Of a stretch of 8,320 bases of DNA, positions 5,531-8,320 are shown piece after piece. The stretch is from Acidobacteriota bacterium (GTDB taxonomy: Bacteria > Acidobacteriota > Vicinamibacteria > Vicinamibacterales > SCN-69-37), in contig JANLHE010000299.1 of assembly GCA_024653875.1 (NCBI GenBank), positions 1 through 8,320 on the forward strand, in the 5' to 3' direction. The translations under genes were made by a program, and so were the position numbers. The notes under the pieces are model-generated. The model saw nothing but the letters and a program-made list of their open reading frames with translations. It had not been told where the DNA came from and did not search any database. The number at the start of each line of letters is the position of its first letter. Within the stretch, counting starts at the first letter, position 1.

Positions 5531-6477
5531 CGGGCGGTGCCGCCGCGGCTCTTCTGGCGTTCCACCAGGCTCTTGTATTCCCGAATCAGGAGGTCGAGGT
5601 GCTCGCGCTCCTCGTCGGCGAACTCCAGGAAGATCCGCTTGCCTTCCGATTCCTCGAACCGATCGCCGTACCGCTTGAAGAACTTGTGCGACCCGCGTTC
5701 ACACTTGATGCCCACCAGGAGCGCCTGGCGATCGTCCACGCCGTCGCGCAGCGCTTCGGTGCCCGCCGCGAACAGGCCGTTGGCCGCGCCCTTGAAAAAC
5801 AGGAACGTCGGATGCGACTCCAGCTCGGGATCGGCGGCCAGCAGTTCACGATACCGGGCTTCGAGCGTGCCCAGATGTTTCTTTTCTTCCGCGGCGAGGC
5901 GCTTGAACACCTTGCGGCCGCGCGCGTCCTTGGTCAACGCCGCCGCGCGGGTATAAAACTCCAGCCCGCTCCGCTCGGTGGCAATGGCGATGCGCAGCGC
6001 GTCACGCGCGAACAGCGATTCGGTGGGCGCCGTGGCCCGGTCCGGCTGCCGCCCGGCCTGGCAGCTCTCGCACGTGCCGTAAATCTGCAGCACGCTCTGC
6101 CGCGCGGCAAAATGGCGCGCGTCGGCCACCTCTTCGATGAGCGCTTCGATGTCGGAGCTGAGGAACTCGTACGACTGGTTGCAGGTCTTGCAGATGAGGT
6201 GGAAGTGTCGCGGGTGCCGGTACGAATGCTCGAACCGGTAGCGTCCTTCGCCGAAGTCCACCTTGCGGGCGATGCCGGCCTCCACCATCCACTGCAGCGT
6301 GCGGTAGATCGTGGCCCGGCTGATGCGCGCGTCCTCGGTGCGAATGAGGTCCACCAGTTCGTCGGCCGCGAGGTGTCCCTCCTGCCGCAGGAAGACCTGG
6401 ACGATGAAGTCGCGCTTGCCGGATCGCCGGCCCCCCGCGGGTCGCCGCTGCTCGACAAACTCAGAGGCTGACTGCAT
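5527..6477 (-). CDS. Fur-family regulator fused to a ferritin-like diiron domain
   Basis: This 316-residue protein has two parts. Residues 20-140 are Fur: a winged helix with recognition helix SRATIYRTLQWMVEAG (53-68), then a dimerisation domain with structural zinc cysteines C96/C99 and C136/C139. Aligned by eye with E. coli Fur, the sensing-site ligands are all kept (H35, E83, H91, H93, E104). The second site is largely lost: H87, D89 and H125 of E. coli become R90, F92 and S128, and only E108 remains, as E111. After a linker, residues 155-303 form a four-helix ferritin/rubrerythrin-like domain with a complete diiron set: E168, E198xxH201, E260, E290xxH293. No rubredoxin domain follows. A plausible role is a repressor whose output depends on both bound metal and iron/oxygen chemistry. 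It lies 25 bases after erpA; a GGAG is 12 bases before the ATG. Confidence 0.9.
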   Translation of the reverse strand: MQSASEFVEQRRPAGGRRSGKRDFIVQVFLRQEGHLAADELVDLIRTEDARISRATIYRTLQWMVEAGIARKVDFGEGRYRFEHSYRHPRHFHLICKTCNQSYEFLSSDIEALIEEVADARHFAARQSVLQIYGTCESCQAGRQPDRATAPTESLFARDALRIAIATERSGLEFYTRAAALTKDARGRKVFKRLAAEEKKHLGTLEARYRELLAADPELESHPTFLFFKGAANGLFAAGTEALRDGVDDRQALLVGIKCERGSHKFFKRYGDRFEESEGKRIFLEFADEEREHLDLLIREYKSLVERQKSRGGTAR

Positions 6478-6502
6478 AGGCGCGGGCCGCTCCGGGGGCC
6501 GC

Positions 6503-6832
6503 TCAGGCGCTGAAGGACGACCCGCAGCCGCAGGTGGATTTGGCGTTGGGGTTCTTGATCGTGAACCCGCCGCCCATGTTGTTGTCGACGAAGTCGACTT
6601 CGGCGCCGGTCAGGTACCGGAGGCTGATCGGATCCACCAGCAGCTTGACGCCATTGACCTCGTACACCTGGTCCGCCTCGGCGTTGCCGTCGCCGTCATC
6701 GATCATCAAGCCGTACTGGAATCCCGAGCAGCCGCCCCCCTGCACGAACACGCGCAGGCCGGCGCCGATGCGCCCTTCTTCCACCAGCAACTCCGCGATC
6801 CTGGTTGCCGCCGTTTCAGTCACGTTGATCAT
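6503..6832 (-). CDS. erpA: A-type iron-sulfur carrier protein ErpA
   Basis: This 109-residue A-type carrier (HesB/IscA/ErpA family) accepts an Fe-S cluster from the assembly machinery and passes it to apo-proteins in the cytoplasm. The three cluster-binding cysteines are C35 in GGGCSGFQYGL and C101/C103 in the C-terminal CGCGSSF. The NPNAKSTCGCGSSFS ending matches ErpA more closely than IscA or SufA. The reading frame stays open well upstream, into antisense of the aldehyde dehydrogenase, but the family N-terminus (MINVTETAATRI) and the promoter place the start at the ATG at 6832. A perfect TATAAT ends seven bases before that ATG, so the message is probably leaderless. It is the first gene of the minus-strand operon. 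Confidence 0.95.
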   Translation of the reverse strand: MINVTETAATRIAELLVEEGRIGAGLRVFVQGGGCSGFQYGLMIDDGDGNAEADQVYEVNGVKLLVDPISLRYLTGAEVDFVDNNMGGGFTIKNPNAKSTCGCGSSFSA

Positions 6833-6839
6833 GCCTTTG

Positions 6840-6845
6840 ATTATA
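6840..6845 (-). promoter_or_regulatory. -10 element of the erpA operon promoter
   Basis: The minus strand reads TATAAT at 6845-6840, seven bases before the erpA ATG, so transcription would begin at or next to the A of the start codon. No good -35 hexamer is seen at 16-18 bases spacing (CCAGTT at 17). The wider TTATAAT (6846-6840) equals half of the PerR consensus, but the second half is absent. The 46-base gap to the divergent aldehyde dehydrogenase gene holds any shared control. Confidence 0.6.
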
Positions 6846-6878
6846 AGGGGAACCCTGTGGAAAACTGGCCGGTACCCC

Positions 6879-8320
6879 ATGCCCACCACCCCACGCCCCG
6901 CCCCCGCTGACTGGCCCGTCCTGCTCGCCGGCCAGTGGGTCACCACCCCGCATGTCCTGGATGTCACCACTCCCTGGGATGGCACGGCCGTCGGCCGGAC
7001 CTGGGCGGGCGGCGACGAGGCGTTTGAACAGGCGGCCCAGGCCGCCGTGGCCGCCGCCGGGGTGATGCGCGACTGGCCGGTGCATGCCCGGGTGCGGACC
7101 CTCCGCGAGGTGGCCGCGGCCCTGCGCGCGGGCCGCGACACGTGGGCCGGCATCCTGGCCGGCGAAGCCGGCAAGCCCCTGCGGGAAGCGCTGGCCGAAG
7201 TGGACCGCGCGGCGTTCACCTTCGACGCCGCGGCCGACGAGGCCTCCCGGCTGGGCGGCGATGTGGTGCCGCTCGACGTGGCGCCCCACGGCGAGGGCCG
7301 GCTGGCGTTCACGCGCCGCGTGCCCATCGGCCCCATCGCGGCGATCGCGCCGTTCAACTACCCGCTCAACCTCGCCGCGCACAAGCTCGCGCCCGCGCTC
7401 ATCGCCGGCAATCCCATCGTCCTCAAGCCGGCCACCAGGACGCCTCTCTCGGCCCTCGTGCTGGCGCGCCTGCTGCACGAGGCGGGCGTGCCGCCCGGCG
7501 GCCTGAGCGTGCTGCCGCTGCTGCGGACCGTCGCGGACCGGTTGGTGACCGATGACCGGTTCGCGCTGCTCACCTTCACCGGATCGTCGGCCGTCGGCTG
7601 GGACATGAAGGCGCGGGCGGGACGCAAGCGCGTGGTGCTGGAACTGGGCGGCAACGCGGGCGTCATCATCGACGCGTCCGCCGCGCTCGACGTGGCGGTG
7701 CGCCGCGTGGTGGCCGGCGGCTTCACCTACGCGGGCCAGAGCTGCATTTCAGTGCAGCGCGTGTACGTGCATGAGGCCATCGCGGAGGCGTTCACCGAGA
7801 AGCTGGTCGCCGCCGTGTCGGCCCTCAGGACCGGCGATCCGTTTGATCCGTCGACCGACGTCGGGCCGATGATTAGCGCCGGTGACGTGGAGCGCATCGA
7901 TGCGTGGGTGCGCGACGCCGTGGCTGACGGCGCGCGGGTGCTCACGGGCGGCCGGGCGGAGGGCCCGACGACGTACGCGCCGACGGTGCTCGCCGATGTG
8001 CCCGCGTCGGCGCAGGTCTGCCGCGAGGAGGTGTTCGCGCCGCTGGTGGGCCTCTATCGGTTCTCCACGCTGGACGAGGCCATCACCGCCGTGAACACCT
8101 CGCGCTACGGCCTGCAGGCCGGCATCTTCACGCGGGACCTTCCGCACGCGATGACCGCGTTCAGGCGGCTCGAAGTGGGCGGCGTGGTGGTGAACGACGT
8201 GCCAAGTTATCGCGTGGACTCCATGCCCTACGGCGGCGTGAAGGACTCGGGCACCGGCCGCGAAGGGCCGCGATACGCCATCGAAGAAATGACGGAGCTG
8301 AAGCTCCTCATCATCAACAC
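6879..8320 (+). CDS. Aldehyde dehydrogenase superfamily protein (3' end beyond window)
   Basis: Translating from the ATG at 6879 gives 480 residues with no stop before the window edge. It would oxidise an aldehyde to the acid using NAD(P)+ in the cytoplasm. The catalytic set is complete: N160 in PFNYPLN, E255 in ELGGN, and nucleophile C289 in GQSCIS. The E-to-C distance of 34 equals that of classic ALDHs. The coenzyme region shows KPATRTP (residues 186-192) and FTGSSAVG. The C-terminal PYGGVKDSGTGREG motif and the following EMTELKLL show that only a few residues are missing. The overall look is near lactaldehyde, succinate-semialdehyde or non-phosphorylating glyceraldehyde-3-phosphate dehydrogenases; the substrate is not decided by sequence. 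No Shine-Dalgarno precedes the ATG. It is divergent from erpA. Confidence 0.93.
   Translation, partial: MPTTPRPAPADWPVLLAGQWVTTPHVLDVTTPWDGTAVGRTWAGGDEAFEQAAQAAVAAAGVMRDWPVHARVRTLREVAAALRAGRDTWAGILAGEAGKPLREALAEVDRAAFTFDAAADEASRLGGDVVPLDVAPHGEGRLAFTRRVPIGPIAAIAPFNYPLNLAAHKLAPALIAGNPIVLKPATRTPLSALVLARLLHEAGVPPGGLSVLPLLRTVADRLVTDDRFALLTFTGSSAVGWDMKARAGRKRVVLELGGNAGVIIDASAALDVAVRRVVAGGFTYAGQSCISVQRVYVHEAIAEAFTEKLVAAVSALRTGDPFDPSTDVGPMISAGDVERIDAWVRDAVADGARVLTGGRAEGPTTYAPTVLADVPASAQVCREEVFAPLVGLYRFSTLDEAITAVNTSRYGLQAGIFTRDLPHAMTAFRRLEVGGVVVNDVPSYRVDSMPYGGVKDSGTGREGPRYAIEEMTELKLLIIN

Noticed and set aside
3598..5956. Long open plus-strand frames across the minus-strand operon (3598-5037 and 4670-5956)
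   Set aside because: They are rich in R, A, P and H, lack domain motifs, and lie antisense to genes with clear catalytic motifs. They arise from GC-rich codon bias.
5479..6471. Plus-strand frame opposite the Fur-ferritin gene
   Set aside because: No family motif is visible, whereas the minus strand has complete Fur and diiron ligands.
6856..6864. DnaA-box-like TGTGGAAAA between erpA and the aldehyde dehydrogenase gene
   Set aside because: It is a single copy one base off TGTGGATAA with no other boxes or AT-rich unwinding region, so it is most likely chance.
6833..7357. N-terminal extension of erpA
   Set aside because: It is low-complexity antisense of the aldehyde dehydrogenase gene; family length and the promoter fit the ATG at 6832.

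Overview
The window most resembles an Acidobacteriota chromosome, plausibly a high-GC lineage such as the Vicinamibacteria. The main reason is a PadR regulator fused by start/stop overlap to a large duplicated MacB/FtsX-type permease, the arrangement called ADOP (acidobacterial duplicated orphan permease). The taxonomic call is inference; no rRNA or other firm marker is present.

Layout. Bases 1-47 are the 3' part of a selenocysteine tRNA gene (selC). Directly after it lies a perfect tandem array of the octamer GAGGTCCT (53-111). A short promoter/operator region leads into the plus-strand pair padR (224-526) and ADOP permease (526-3198). Between this pair and the next, convergent gene lie a small palindrome (about 3205-3232) and a second array of the same octamer, inverted and partly degenerate (3236-3313).

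The rest of the left and middle part is one tightly packed minus-strand operon, transcribed from about 6840 down to 3298: erpA (A-type Fe-S carrier), a Fur regulator fused to a ferritin-like diiron domain, a PHP-family phosphoesterase/exonuclease, an ABC ATPase-like protein that has lost every catalytic motif, and a HAD phosphatase. The last four genes are joined by ATGA, TGATG and GTGA start/stop overlaps, so they are probably translated as a coupled unit. Divergent from erpA, an aldehyde dehydrogenase gene starts at 6879 and runs off the right edge close to its expected C-terminus.

How the parts may work together. ErpA and the Fur-ferritin fusion point to iron, Fe-S and oxidative-stress control. 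The PHP and HAD proteins are metal-dependent phosphoesterases. The pseudo-ABC protein has no obvious partner here. The ADOP pair looks like a separate unit, bracketed by inverted octamer arrays and with visibly lower GC than the operon. There is no gene-free stretch longer than 300 bases.
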